From positions 8,497,545 to 8,561,544 of the forward strand of contig NC_064216.1 of the NCBI RefSeq assembly GCF_023101765.2: 64,000 nucleotides of DNA, read 5' to 3'. This stretch comes from Spodoptera frugiperda. Its lineage: Eukaryota; Arthropoda; Insecta; Lepidoptera; Noctuidae. The notes under the pieces were generated by a model that saw only the letters and a list, made by a program, of their open reading frames with translations, made no database searches and was not told where the DNA came from. Within the stretch, counting starts at the first letter, position 1; each line of letters begins with the position of its first letter. Positions 11,822 to 24,765 of this stretch are shown piece by piece. The position numbers were made by a program, and so were the translations under genes.

Positions 11822-12850
11822 TGCAGGCGCCTTATCGGCTCTGATGACAATTTTGTGATTATATATTTGCAAAAATGTATAGTCTTCAACAGGCACTGGC
11901 AATAAGGAACCTGTTTGATGATATATTTGAATCCCTGAATCTGCAAGAATATAAATATGTATACAGGCAATTGTATAGCAAATTGTACCACCATGTGGCT
12001 CGCAAAATACTGCCACGATACTTTACATCATTTCAAATTAAAACTACTTTTAACCTCGACATTAAACAGCCTTCCACGGCAGCTTTAGGTAGTAGGCTTT
12101 ACCAAGAACATCTTGCTCATGCCACTATAAAATACAACATGTTATAAATGTTGCTGATTAAGTCTTCGGATTATAGACTATTATTAGTAATTTGATTTAT
12201 TGTTTACAAAATAAACACATCACTGACTCGACATATTTTGCACCAGCTACATGGTTTTAAAACTAAAAAAAAACGTTTGCCATTATACTTACTTGCTAAA
12301 AGTAGGCAAAAAATTGTCTCGTATAACTTTTGTTGCCCCAAATGATGTCATTTGAAAGCAATTATTGTACTGCTGGATATGAGTCAAAAAATGAACCAAT
12401 GAATGTAGTGGCTCTGGTGTACCAATGGCGTCAATTTGACTTGCCGCTGGCGCAACACAATCCAGAGGCTTAATATTTTAATTTCAATCCCAATGTGGAC
12501 ACACAATGTTCATTAGTCCAATAGCAACAATTTGCTCTGAACTGCCACATTATAACTGAATGCAGCTTTGTGGGGATTAAACACAACATTTCTATCTTGA
12601 TATCGATTCAGTTCAAGTTCATTTCGCGCTTCGCGTTGCTCATCAGTTTGATTGCTCTTATATTTCTTTGACTTGCCGTATTTCGAGTTCTGCGGCCTAA
12701 GCTTGTACGTCTGGTTGGTAGCATTGTTAAAAACGAAATTCCAACTGAAAATAAAAAGCTCTCATACATTTTCTGCATAACCATGTATACCAAATTGTAG
12801 TATTGTGTAGTCACCAAAAGTTACTAAAATCAATATGAAGATGTGAACTT
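11818..12850 (-). mobile_element. Decayed Helitron with Rep/helicase protein remnants
   Basis: On the - strand several blocks in Helitron order can be read across frameshifts and stops. At about 12600-12530 is RYQDRNVVFNPHKAAFSYN. At about 12520 is IGLMNIVCPHW, the degraded Cys motif of Helitron-like N-terminal regions. At 12450-12300 is PEPLHSLVHFLTHIQQYN followed by CFQMTSFGA. At about 11935-11860 is IYHQTGSLLPVPVEDYTFLQ, followed at once by KIVIRADKAPAGQ. In intact elements FLQIY and IRAD are separated by a stretch missing here, so the copy is internally deleted as well as frameshifted. No rolling-circle HUH motif or complete helicase remains. Confidence 0.8.
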
Positions 12851-12899
12851 ACCTTGATTAATAAACACTTATTAGCAAATAAAAATCTTCTTAGTCTTT

Positions 12900-13300
12900 A
12901 AAACTCGAAAAAATATTAAGATAATCTCTCAGAAAATATACATTTAATTTTGCATATTTTATAAAACGCGCAATACGAATGTCAATGTCATTCACACCAA
13001 TAGACTATATTGAAAGAGCATCGTTTGTTCGAAAACGTGAATAGAAACTTTAATTTACACAAAATAAATTTCTGAACACACGCGTAACTCTTGATAATTT
13101 GTCATTATTTCTGAACGCACGCATAAATATTTGAGGAATTTCTATTAATGCTTAATGCACTTGCATTTTCAATAGATTTAAAAAAAAACAGACAATTGTT
13201 TATTCAACCTTTTCAAATAGTTTATGCATAAATGTCAATCATTATTTACAGAATTTGAATTTAGAAACAACAAATATTTGACATGTACAAATGAAAATTT
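12900..13300. other. AT-rich DNA, no clear feature
   Basis: This stretch lies between the Helitron remnant and the next repeat. It contains two similar short segments ('tttctgaacacacgcgtaa' and 'tttctgaacgcacgcataa', about 13070-13130), a local duplication. Nothing coding is visible. Confidence 0.4.
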
Positions 13301-13304
13301 ATCG

Positions 13305-14180
13305 AATCTAGCTTTTGCCCGCGACTTCGTCCGCGTAGTGGTGTTAGTGGTCAAAATGCTGCCGTATGTCATCTAAAATGTGAATTACTTGAGAATATGT
13401 TACTGTTAGCATTTTTAAAGATATGTATTCCAAAGAAACCACGACCGCCGATTCATCATTTTATAATCATGATGAAAAGTAGTCAAGGTTATCGATATTA
13501 TTATCCTTTAATTTCCTATATATTGCCTATCAATAAAAAAATACACTGTTTCGTTGTTATATTCCAAAAAAAAACATTCGTGAAAGCGTAACCTCAACAC
13601 AAACAGGGTTACTTTCGCATACATAACATTAGTATGATAGTAGGGATATTGGCGATTTAAATAAGTATATGTGTATTTAAATAAGAATCGAACGCGAGTG
13701 AAGTCACAGGCAACGTATTAACGAAAATGGCGAATTTTCAAGCAAACAATAATCTCCTCTGTCAAGCATTCTACGCCTTCTACCCTTTTTATTAAAAAAT
13801 AGCCTATGTTCTTTCGCTCCTCATTAAGTGGCTAAATACAAAATTTCACTGTTACAGCTTTAAAAATGACGAATTTCTATATGACCATTCATCCCCTATT
13901 TTTACCCCCTCTCCCCTATATTTTTGCAATAAAAAGTAGACCATGTTCTTTCGTTCCTCATTAAGTATCTAAATACAAAGTTTTACTTTACTGTTACAGC
14001 TTTTAAAATGACGAATTTCCATATGACCATTTATCCCTTATTTTTACCCATTCTCCGCTATTTTTTTGCAATAAAAAGTATCAAGGTCTATTCTATCTCA
14101 GTACTAAATTCCATCAAAATCGGTTCACTGGTTTAGGCTTGAAAGCGTAATTACAGACAGACAGAGTTACTTTCGCATTT
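13305..14180 (+). repeat. Long interspersed non-coding repeat, retroelement-type
   Basis: The unit opens with 'ctagcttttgcccgcgacttcgtccgcg' and closes with 'tttcgcatttataatattagtaggga', a start/end pair typical of lepidopteran interspersed repeats. Within it, a block of about 120 bp ('ttctttcgctcctcattaagtggctaaatac ... atccccta') is duplicated in tandem at about 13810-13920 and 13948-14060. No reverse transcriptase frame is present. Confidence 0.6.
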
Positions 14181-14329
14181 ATAATATTAGTAGGGATTCT
14201 GTGCTCCAAGTCTCCAACGCACACTTATTCAATAGCATTTGTTTTTTAGTATCCAATAGCATTTATCCAACAATGAACTTTATCCAATAGCAATAAAGCT
14301 CAAATTGACTCTACGTATTAGTTGGAAAA

Positions 14330-14545
14330 CGTTTGTATGGGATAAAGGAAAGGGCAGTTTTTAGGGTTTTTCCGTCAATTATTTGATATTTTCTCACCTT
14401 TTAAACCTTCCCTGGACTTCTACAAATAATTCAAGACCAAAATTTGCCAAATCGGTCCAGCCGTTCTCGAGTTTTAGCGAGACAAAGGAATAGCAATTGA
14501 TTTTTATATATATAGATATAGATAGATAGATAGATAGTAACTATG
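14330..14545 (+). repeat. Non-LTR-type 3' end with ATAG microsatellite tail
   Basis: The block 'ttcaagaccaaaatttgccaaatcggtccagccgttctcgagttttagcgagac' runs into 'tttttatatatatagatatag' and a (ATAG)n tail. Such 'aatcggtccagccgttctcgag' tails with an A/T-rich microsatellite are characteristic of RTE-like retrotransposon ends in Lepidoptera. An inverted relative is at 16660-16840. Confidence 0.6.
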
Positions 14546-14669
14546 ATGTTATGTTTTAGGTTTGGAATTGTTTATTAGAGGTGACAGTAACGTTTCGGAG
14601 AACATACATATTAGATATATACTTGTATGCATATAGATTAATATCTGTACTGTATTATTGTATTATAAT

Positions 14670-14880
14670 AGTATTTTTTATTGTATAAGCCGGTAAACGA
14701 GCAGACGGATAAGCAATCGCCGCCGCCCATGGACACCTGAAACACCAGAGGCGTTACAAGTGCGTTGCCGACCTTTTGGCGGTTAGGAAAAAGAAATTAA
14801 GGGTTTTTGGGGAATCACTCCGGTTGAGCCGGCCCATTCATTCCAAAGCATAGCTCTCCCACACCTGTAATGTTTTGGCG
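14670..14880 (+). repeat. Dispersed repeat family C
   Basis: It carries the family blocks 'gtaaacgagcagacgg', GCAATCGCCGCCGCCCATGG, 'acaccagaggcgttacaagtgcgttgcc', and a 3' part 'cactccggttgagccggcccattc...catagctctcccacac'. The same order of blocks is seen at 21780-22092. Confidence 0.75.
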
Positions 14881-14999
14881 AAAAATCAGACAAACTCAGT
14901 ATACAGTTAAGTTAATTGTAAGGTTCGTTTGTACCTTAACTAAAGCCGGCAACTCCAACGTAGGGTTAAAAACGTGTGATCAGTAGTAAATCCCCTCAG

Positions 15000-16640
15000 G
15001 CTTTTTGCAGCATTTGTTAGGTTTTACGTAATATGATATAATCGTGCACTTTTTTACAAAGTTTGGACAGATTTCAAGGCCGTTAAGGAAGTGGTCGGGA
15101 TGTGATATTGGTGAATCTTATACGGATTCCTTCACACGCAAAAACTTCGAAGAAAGGATATACATTAGAGATTCTTTGGAGTATTAAAATTAAGTGTAAC
15201 GGTTATTCAACACTTTTAATTTTGGAATGCAAATGTTGAAGAAATTTTCGAGTAAGTTACTTTTTTAGTTTCAATTTTGTATATTTGTTAAGTCATTAAG
15301 TATAAATTATTGAATCGTTTTTGATGAGATTTGGCAGATTAACAAATTAGACTTTGGTTAGTGGAAACACTTAATTTGTATTCAGTAAATATTTTTGTTT
15401 TTTAAGACTTCAAATCTCTGCAAAAGGTCGATTGCTTTTTTGTAACATTTACAATTAAAAATATTTAAGTACTGTCTGATTTTATATTTCGTTTTATGTC
15501 TACTTGACATTACGAATGTGACTCTTTTGACCCAGTGATGATACAGATACGTTATCAAAAAGACATGAGTTTGAAATTTCTATTGAAATTAAAATATTAT
15601 TAACTTCTCTATAATTACATAGGGTAGTATGTCGTTTGATTAATTCTTACCGACCGAGAATTAACATTATAGTGTCTCGAGCCAAATGCTAATTTAGCGC
15701 TTATGTCTACAGAGAGAGTAGATAACTCAATGTATGGGAATGACACCGCCAAGAGTCAAAATTTTCATCTACTTTTCTCAATTAATTTACGTGAGTAAAC
15801 CGTGACTTTTAGTTGATTTAGTATGTATATTTAATATCACGATAGTTAGTATAAAAAATCCATATATTTCAATTTTCTACACTATTTGTAGACAAGTGCT
15901 AAATTGAATATGTATACAGGGTCAGACTTCGTAATACTTTTCTACATATTTCGTTCATTGTTTTTGACTATGAGGATATTTGTGACCTGACGATATATTT
16001 AGTTCTTTTCTAGAATTATCCATTTGGTCTATCCTACAAGTATTATCCCCACAAAAACAAGTGCAAGCAGACCAATCCACGTGTACTAATTAAAACCGTA
16101 ATTCAAAACTCAGTGTCTGTATAAAAAACACCTACATACACTATCTTCATTTCAATATTGTTTTATGACTGAATCGATACCTCATTGCACTGCGTCTTTC
16201 ATTTGACTTCCCTTCTTAAAAAACCAGACAGTCATAACTCACAACTAAGCTCAAATCAAATTCAACTGTAACATAGTAAATCTAGAGTTCAATTTCATGT
16301 GTAGGTGGTCGTGTAATTAAGTAGTATGTAGTAGTTTAAAGTCGATATGTGACAACACCTGTCTACTTTTCCCACAGAAGAACGGATGTCGGTTGTCAAG
16401 TTATCTGAAAACATATACGTAGCTCTTGGAACACCTACGTGTGTTAAATGAAATGCATTTACAGTTGATAATTGTCGATTTGTTTGGTTAAACTTTGAGT
16501 GGGGGGTGATGACGTCATTATATACATTTATACAAGGTGCTGTTTACTTGGAGTACTCTTATTTACTTTAGTGTGTAAATATGAGTGTAGGTAAATGGTG
16601 ATTTTGTGTAGGTATATTTTTTTGGTTTGAAAAGATATCA
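15000..16640. other. AT-rich intergenic DNA
   Basis: Nothing coding was found. One Su(H)-type word (TTTCCCACA, 16369-16377) occurs in an AT-rich context and may be chance. Confidence 0.4.
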
Positions 16641-16659
16641 AAGTTTGCTTTAATCTGAA

Positions 16660-16840
16660 TCTACGCTTAATTTTTTATCTTTTATATAAATATGAATTGC
16701 TGTTCGTTATTCTCGCTAAAACTCGATAAGGGCTGGACCAATTTGGGTAATTTTGGTCTTGAATTATTTGTGATAGTCCAGGAATGTTAAAAAGGTAAGA
16801 AAAATATATTGAAAGCTTGCTGGGCCAGCTAGTATCTCAT
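16660..16840 (-). repeat. Non-LTR-type 3' end, inverted copy
   Basis: The + strand shows 'attctcgctaaaactcgataagggctggaccaatttgggtaattttggtcttgaattatt', which is the reverse complement of a relative of the 14330-14545 block, and ends in 'gctgggccagctagt'. Confidence 0.6.
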
Positions 16841-17255
16841 AATTTTATTGGTTCGTATTTGGTCACTTTCGCGGCTGGATGCAAACGTTTCATAAATAAT
16901 GTTTTCGCGGTAGAGCACCAAATTTCTCCTTCTATCCGTTCGAGTGGTTTTTAACTTAGCTTATTTTCCTGGAAGAACAAAAAGATGTTTATATCTTTCT
17001 TAATTATATTGGTTTAATTTCATTATTTGTATAGAATTAATGATTAAGTTTATTGTCTTGGGAAAAAATATAAGATGTTTGCATTATAATCAAAAGTCTA
17101 TAAATTATATCTTTCATTTTATATAATTAATGTCTTAAAAAGATCAAACTTGTTTACAAAGGTGAACGTCCTTGTCTTTCAATAATTAAAACAAAGATTA
17201 TTAATTAATATTTTCTTTTAATTCATTATGATGTTTGTTGTTTTGGTTTTTATAA

Positions 17256-17500
17256 TTAATTGACGTTCAGAAATATGCAGCCACACATAACGTAATAATA
17301 TAGTAATAGTTTCGACTTCGAAGTTTCGACTGCCTTCTTAGGATAATGATCACAAACTGAACCTTGAATTCGCGTTCGATTTCTAAGGTCAGAAAAATTA
17401 AAATTATAATCCCATGTTTTGTAGCCGACCGAGCTAAATAGCCGCAAGGCTTGAATCCAAAACTGCTTCAAAAATGCTACTGTGTTGCCGGCTCCCAAGC
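17256..17500. other. Slightly GC-richer intergenic patch
   Basis: An 80-codon frame is open on the - strand but has no recognisable motif and no splice or promoter context. It is not called as a gene. Confidence 0.3.
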
Positions 17501-17799
17501 AATTATTATAAAATATAACAAAATATGCATACTAAGTATGTCCTAATAGCAGGCCAGTATTTTATTTTATACCTAAACGGGTTTATTTAAATAAATTTAA
17601 GCTTCTGTATTTTGCACGGTATGTATTTTTTTTCGGATTGTGTCGTTGATGCTAATTTGAATTGGGCATATATTTTTTTTATTTAGTAGTAGAGTATGGT
17701 TAGAGTTTGTAAAACGTTACCTTTTTATAATTACCAAACAGAAACTGACAAAAGAAGAGCTGTTATCGTTTACCCTATATATCTAAGACGCAACACCTA

Positions 17800-17995
17800 C
17801 TTGGATTGCACGATAGGTGTGGTAACTGGGCTACCGGCTGCCACGTAACGTGTACCGCTGTACCGGGTTCGATTTCCGCATGGAGCAACTCTTTGTGAAA
17901 TCCACAAATTGTTGTGTCATGTCTGGGTGTGATGTGTATCACATTTAGGAACACACGACACAGGAAAAAATCATAGCGCGGGACAGCATTTTATA
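17800..17995 (+). repeat. tRNA-derived SINE, family B
   Basis: A degraded A-box region is followed by a B-box-like GGTTCGATTTCC, then 'gcatggagcaactctttgtgaaatccacaaattgttgt' and 'cacacgacacagg', ending at an A-run. The same unit is seen at 38205-38400 and 44720-44930 and inverted at 56335-56495. Confidence 0.75.
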
Positions 17996-18554
17996 TAAAA
18001 AAAAAAAATTCACAATCCCTTTCTTAAAAAGTCGGCAAAACACAGACAGACACAGTTTTAAAGAAACATAATTTCGAAATAATTACTCAAGCAACCAAAA
18101 CAATCATAGTCAGCATCATCAGCGTTGGCGAGAACAGGTGTGTTTGTTATTAATTATGAATCAAACTTCTCCTTGAGACCACCGACCACCCAGGTATCGA
18201 CGCCAATATAAATCATCAGTAGCCGATACAAACATGTGACTATTAATTAAAGCGGGTAGCCATTTTACGTTGACTTGTTAATGATAAAGAGTGCGTGATA
18301 GTGCGTGGGCGATTGTTCGGTGTGTCGGAGTATTTTTTGTTGCGCTATCTACAATTATTTCTGTTATTAATATTATGAATGGTCTAGTATCAGGTAGTTT
18401 CACCTGTGTGACTAGTTGAGAAATGGTTTAGTATTAGTACGGATCATAGTTTGATACTTGAAGACAATCAGAACTCAAAATATTGGCAATATTAAGTTCA
18501 TGAAGATCAATAATAATTTTATAGCTAGTCAGAGGCTAACTGTCTGAGTCTGAG

Positions 18555-18790
18555 ATTGCCACGGTGGTGGAATGGTCACAGCTTCGATTCCCGGATCGGG
18601 CAAAGTATTACGGGGCATTTTTCTGTTTCTGAAAAATTTCTCTGTAGTAGCACGGAGTCTGAAGTTTATTTCCTATTACATGAAACTTATTACACAAATG
18701 GTAAAAAGTGAGTGTACATTGTTAGGTGGCATTGTGTGCCGTAATGTGATGGTGCACCTCTTCCTACATCTCCGGGGATAAAAGGCATGA
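18555..18790 (+). repeat. tRNA-derived SINE, family A
   Basis: It has a tRNA-like head 'gccacggtggtggaatggtcacagcttcgattcccgg', then 'atcgggcaaagtattac', 'gtagtagcacggagtctg', 'attacatgaaacttattacac' and a 3' end 'ctccggggataaaaggcatgac'. The B box is GCTTCGATTCCC. It is not a functional tRNA because no cloverleaf with an anticodon stem closes. Confidence 0.8.
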
Positions 18791-19234
18791 CTTTGCATAT
18801 AATATCATAAATATCAGAGTCATAAACCTTGCATAAATATTTAAATTCCTGACTACGCGTATAGTTATAGATTTGGTTGAATGCAGGACTGGGTAAGGTC
18901 AGAGAAGGTTAGAGTTTCGAGGTGTTAGGAATAGTCATCAATCTACAGACAGTTAGTTATTGTTTCATTGAGTTCTCCTTCTTTATATTGGGTTTCTTTG
19001 AAGGAAAAAGTTAACAAAATAATTTATTTACTAAAAACCAGACAGGCACAAAAGTTGTGAATGAGTTAGCCTGTCAGTACATAGCTTAGAATTGTAAGCA
19101 GAAGAATAAAGAGAAAACGCTGTCGTTAGTCTTTTGCAAATCATCAATTACGCATTTAACTTAAACACAGCTGCAATGAATATGGCCACAGCCATAACAT
19201 CCTCCATACTTTCCAAAGCGTTGGTTAAGAATAA

Positions 19235-19508
19235 AGCAACGTCACGCCTTTTATCCCATAAGGGGTAGACAGAAGTTGTATAGCAATACAATGTACACCC
19301 ACTTTTTCACCATTTGTGTTATAAGTCCCATGTAATAGGGGTGAGCCTATTGCCATATACTGGACACAATTCCAGACTCTGTGCTACTACTGAGAAATTT
19401 TCGAAAAACCGAAAAAAATCCCAGTAATACTTTGCCCGACCCGGGAATCGAACCCGAAACCCCTTGTCCGACAGTCGCACTTGCGACCACTCGACTAAGG
19501 CAGTCAGT
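19235..19508 (-). repeat. tRNA-derived SINE, family A, near full-length
   Basis: Reading on the - strand: 'ctgccttagtcgagtggtcgcaag' (A box), 'ggggtttcgggttcgattcccggg' (B box), 'tcgggcaaagtattac', and a 3' end 'ccccttatgggataaaaggcgtgacg'. This is the most complete copy of the family in the window. Confidence 0.85.
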
Positions 19509-19559
19509 TGGTTAAGAATAATGTGTCATATTAACTATTTCCTATCAATATAAAGAAGC

Positions 19560-21600
19560 AACCGTTTCGGTAACCTCATATCCGTTGGAACTGGATTTTT
19601 AATCACAAACCATTGACTTACACGATATAAACCCCACGAATCTATTGCGTTGTATTAGATCTTTGATTTTATAGCGCCATACTTGAATATCATTACAATT
19701 TTAATTTGCACTCCTATTTAAGTAATCTTACTCTTATTGAGATAACCTTAAGACATAATTTTGTCTGTCACGTTATTGATCGTAAGTAAAATTAATGTTG
19801 TATAATTGTTGAAATACTTCGGACTTCCTCTAAAGCCAATCCAATTTGTCTTTTCTATGGAAATGATTCTCGTAAATCGTAGATATTGATATCGGAAGCC
19901 CTTATCTTAAAAGTATGACAAATATTTTATTTTCTACTAATTAAGCTTAAAGTTTAGCTGGTGGTCGAAGATGGAAAAAGGTAAGGCAATTAAAGTGATA
20001 ACTTGACTAAGGGGGTTTTCCACTAGAGATGTGCTAATTGGCTATGCTACGAGGATGTAATAACTAAGCTGTGAAACTAAACTAAAGGATTTCCTGCATA
20101 TTTAATATATCAAAGAATAGAAATATATCATAGAATCAAAAGGAAAATTGCCTCTGAATGCCCTTAGTTAGCGCCTCATCTGAAATCTAATATCGAGAAC
20201 GGCTGTATGCTAACTCTTTCAACTTTGTTTTAAAACTGTTCCGTTTATTTTCCATTCACACGATAATTTAACATAATATAAGTGCTGCTTAAAAGACTCA
20301 TCATCAGTAAATCAGGACGTGTTATACTCAATACTAAATTAGCTCTAAATAAGAGACACTTAGCGGTCATATTTGCGTGCACTGTCATGTGTCCATCAAA
20401 CGTCGCGAACAATTTAATTGCAATTATGTTTATGCTTCAATTGCGTCGGCAAATCATTGAATTATACATCGTTCGTAGGGTTGTAATGCGAAAAGTAGGT
20501 AAATGTTAAAATAACATACTGATACACAAACTAAAATTATGACAGTCCACTTTGTGGGTGTTGGCTCATTGTCAGATTTTGTGCCGAGTGGTAACATTGG
20601 AGTAGGAACCGTTTTGGCACTACTGCCACCTACCTACCTATCTTATACCTCTACTACCTCTTCAATTTACTTCTACCTCTACCTTCACGAGTCAACTAAC
20701 TACAAGTTTGACAGAGGTCAGGATCATTTAATGAACTTCTTCAATCTTTTACTCGTACACTACGACTCCCAATCTTGGCAAACCCTCTTATATAGAGGAA
20801 GCCGATAGTCCCTTATATTATTATGTCACAGACTCCTGACAGATGGGTACCTACAGCTAGAGGGTCTAGACAAGCGTGAACTATATAGGGATTCCAATCA
20901 AGCATTAAGGATATTAAAATCTTATAATTCAGTACCAGCCCTGCAGTTAGTCACCATCCTGCAATCACGGCAATTGTCAAACGATGGATGGTTAGTGCAT
21001 TGAAACAAATGAAACGTCGTAAAACAAGCTGTTGAGGGATCGTTAAACTGAACATCATATTTAATGTGATAAACCCTAGGGAGCTCATTTCCTTGCTCAC
21101 TTGAAGAAAGTTACAAGTGTCTTATGATGCTAGGCTGGACTAAATAAGCCTTAAGTTTAAGAATAAAAAGAAAAGTGACTGAGAGGTTACAGAAGAATAG
21201 AAAGCAAAGAGTGCTTTGCAAAAAATGGTCTAACATGTTTTTAGGTAATAATAGTCTGTTTATAGAAGACTAGCGACTCTGACGCGGTTTAACCCACTCT
21301 GCTCGGCTCCTATTGATCGTAGCGTGATGTTTTATAGCCCATAACCTTCCTCGATAAATGGACTATCCAAAAACAAAAGATTTTTTTAAAATTAAACCTG
21401 TATTTCCAGGGTTTGGCGCGTTTGATCATATAAACAATGATCAAGTGGGTTGATTAGGGGCGTTAAGATTGTGAGATATATTATAAACCTCATTACACTT
21501 ATAATTTCATACATACTCAGTCATCTCAAGGCAAAACTTAACACTGACTTACTAAAGATATCCATGACAAAATCCAATACACATAATGATCACATTAATG
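19560..21600. other. Intergenic DNA, no gene recognised
   Basis: Short open frames near 20282-20808 have neither domains nor splice context. A pyrimidine-rich stretch with CTACCT repeats lies at about 20625-20690. Confidence 0.4.
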
Positions 21601-21779
21601 TCACAAAAAAGTGACTAATTCGCAGTTCGATCCTACTTACCACCATATTTGTATGTCGGCAGATGTATGCAAAAACGCAATAAGCTTTGTGTGAATTATG
21701 CACGGATACGCGTGGTCACTTGGATTGACCACAATAAGTCACACGACGGTAGGGTTACTGTGATTTCTACTTATGTTAG

Positions 21780-22092
21780 GATATTTTTTTATTATTAAGG
21801 AAACCCCCCGGCAAACCAGCACCTGATGGTAAGCAATCGCCGCCACCCATGGACACATGAAACACCAGAGGCGTTACAAGTGCGTTCGCGGCCTTCTGAG
21901 GGTTAGGAATTTAAGGGTTGTTGGGGAATCGGGGATTGGGAAGATTGGGAAGTGGGGAATTGGGCCTCCGGTAACCTCACCCACACAACGAAGCACAACG
22001 CAAGCGTTGCTTCACGTCGGTTTTCGGTTAGGCCGTGGTATCGCTCCGGTCGAGCCCATTCATGCCGAAGCATGGCTCTCCCACACTTAAAC
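21780..22092 (+). repeat. Dispersed repeat family C, fullest copy
   Basis: All blocks of the family are here: 'gcaatcgccgccacccatgg', 'gcgttacaagtgcgtt', 'gaatttaagggttgttgggg', 'gggcctccggtaacctcac', 'aacgcaagcgttgcttcac', and the end 'catggctctcccacac'. Short frames inside have no protein similarity that I recognise. Confidence 0.8.
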
Positions 22093-22099
22093 AACACAC

Positions 22100-23500
22100 A
22101 TGTGCAAGTGTTATTAACATAAAAGTGCATTATAATAGGTTTAGACAATGTAATTATAAGTTAGATAAAACGATTTTCTGTGCTGATTTTTCGATATTTT
22201 TTCTGACTCTTTCGCTAGCTTAATTTTTAAGTAGTTTTTATTTGTTCGCCTGCAAAGTGCTAGGAATAAATCGATTCGTATTTTAATTACATGCCTAATT
22301 ATTCTCACTGTAATGAAAATGAATGCAAAAAACCTAAAAAAGTCAAAATCAAAGCATTTATTTAAATTAATCCTAAATTGTGCACTTTTGAAACGCCAGT
22401 CTGTCTGTCAGTGAAGCTAGGTGCTAGGTGGTGAAACTAAAATGTGGTAGTGGGTAACTTATAAAGGGGAGAGACCGATTGCTCTTCACAAATTCTGTCA
22501 TATATTTTGTTCTGATCTAGTAATCAAATAAAGAATGTCTCACTTATCCCTGACCTGCGTGATTTATGGTATACCTACATGTAGATGATATTTCTTGTCG
22601 CCCAATCGTTCCCATAGGTCGGCACAGGTGTCAAACAGCTCGGGGGCCAATTTAAATCGCATTAGCGTGATAACTCAATTGTACGCGGAATATAGGCACA
22701 GAGCTATGAATCTGTAATTTTAAATACATAGAGTTGTGAAGCAAGTGATAAACCTACAACATTTGACTACTAAATTATTCTATCTTTTCTTCTTAATTTA
22801 GAAAAGTCAATTATTCTTGAAAGGATTTAAAAGACAGAGAATGTTTCAATGTCGTAAGTGTTCTGCTAATCAATACTTTAATTTGTTTTGTGCCACGAAG
22901 CATAAAAACTTTAATCGAGAACATAATTTTCACAATTTTGAAACCTAAACATTCATTAATTAATTCACTTTCTCTATGATTCTGTTTGTTTTTTGTTTGT
23001 TTGAGCTATAAACCTATTCATTCCTGAAATAAAAGTATTATTCTTAAAAAAACTATGTAAAAGACCAGATTACTACTAGACCGGGTACTAAGTAATGTTT
23101 GATGTATTTCTGCTAGGGATACTACCAAGTACCAACATACCACATCCAAAACCTTCACAACTCCTGTCATAGGACATATTCGCATTACTTATGGAAATGG
23201 GCTCCATTAAGTCTGATTTAAATGTTAGTGCTGGTACCCTGCCCTGGGCAATTTGTCCAATAAAAGGCCCACCATTAGCATCGCCACAAATAATGTTACA
23301 TATTATTATTGTAGGGCTGATGTGCGCATATTTTCTTCCTTTAATAGTGATTTAGTTGTTAGAGAAAAATGTTGTGTTTTGATTTGCAGTGGAACTATTA
23401 TTATAAAGGAACAATCATAACTACATTAATCTACAATGAAAGGAAACGTATGGAATTTATTAACACTATAATGTTTAGTGGACAAGGGACTGAGCAAAGT
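22100..23500. other. AT-rich intergenic DNA, no feature seen
   Basis: No coding frame, long inverted repeat or repeat family shared with the rest of the window was seen. Confidence 0.4.
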
Positions 23501-23527
23501 ATTAATTGTCTTATTTATTTAGGTTTT

Positions 23528-23720
23528 TCAAAACTTTCTCAGTAGTAGCACGGAGTCTGGATTTGGGTCCGGCAATAGACTAACCCCTTATTACAAGGGA
23601 CTTATAACACAAATGATGAAAAGTGGGTGTACATTATACAGGGGTATTATGTACCTTAAAAAATTAAAATGCAGGAACATTTCTGCTTAAGTCTTTGGGG
23701 ATAAATGGCGTGACATTGTT
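23528..23720 (+). repeat. SINE family A, 5'-truncated
   Basis: It begins at 'actttctcagtagtagcacggagtctgg' and runs to 'tggggataaatggcgtgac'. The tRNA-like head is absent. Confidence 0.75.
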
Positions 23721-24756
23721 TAGTGGACAACAGTTACAAAAAAATAACTTTCAATATAGTATTTATGTCTGTGTTTTGTTCAAAGAATTAGGTATAGTTA
23801 AATTTGTAACTTAGAATAACTTAAATGTAGATTAACATATTAAAAAAGAAAAGTCTACATAATATTCAAAAGTACATAGGTACAATCATGCCTTTACCTT
23901 CCCAATTATATTTCCAAGCACTTCATGATAGCTTAAAATTTTAAACCTAAATACACCTACAACTAGTAAGTACTTACTTACCTAATAGTACCCACATCAT
24001 GTCCAGGCCCTTAGCTCATAAATAGTGTTGTGTCGATAAGCATCGTTAGCGATTCTGTTTTTATTTATTATTTTATTGTTGCTTTGTACTTTACGAGCGA
24101 TATGTCGACTCGCTCAGGGCGCCAATTACCAATATTATTGCTTGCATTTTTATTTTAAAGTCGTATTGCTTTACAAGGCTATTTTTTCTTGACATTCTTG
24201 ATGCTGTCATAAAGATGTATTGCTGTGGCTATAAATTATGTATTTATGTGTTTTTATCTTACGTAATCGTACGATTTTATTCCTGAAAGAGGTAGGCGAA
24301 GAGATCTTTAAGCATTTGCTCTTCATCAATCAAATCAAATCACTTTAATGTATCCATAATGTACAGTGTAGTCTACAAAGTTTCCTTTCTCCAAATATTA
24401 TACAGAAAATACTATTTAAAAAGTATAGGAGCTTAAATTCCTAAAACTGCAACTAATACCGATTTATAACAAAAATATAAAACTTTAAACAAAATTAAAA
24501 AGTCAGTCAGAACTAGTTTGTAAAAGGCCATTATCATAAAATATAATTTTAATTTTCGAACTTAATCTTGCTTTTTCTGTGTGCAGACGAGATTTTATTT
24601 TGATTATTGTAATTAAAAATAATTTATGGACGTGTTTGCTTGTTTATGACGTTAGCAATTATTTAAGCTAGAGTATGGACTAGCTAAATGCACGAGTCTT
24701 ATGAACGTGCAGTCTCGCTAATTTTTTACCGAAAATTAAATAAAATTCAGATTTTG

Positions 24757-24765
24757 CGTGGGAAA
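24757..24765 (+). promoter_or_regulatory. Su(H)/CSL consensus site
   Basis: CGTGGGAAA matches YGTGRGAAM. Unlike most others in the window, it sits in plain AT-rich DNA, so chance is a fair alternative. Confidence 0.25.

Noticed and set aside
11875..12147. 90-codon + strand frame that looks protein-like
   Set aside because: It is the antisense of the Helitron remnant. The conserved blocks read on the - strand.
16369..16377. TTTCCCACA as a Su(H) site
   Set aside because: It fits the consensus but stands alone in AT-rich DNA without flanking similarity to the others. It is counted in the density estimate but not called as a feature.
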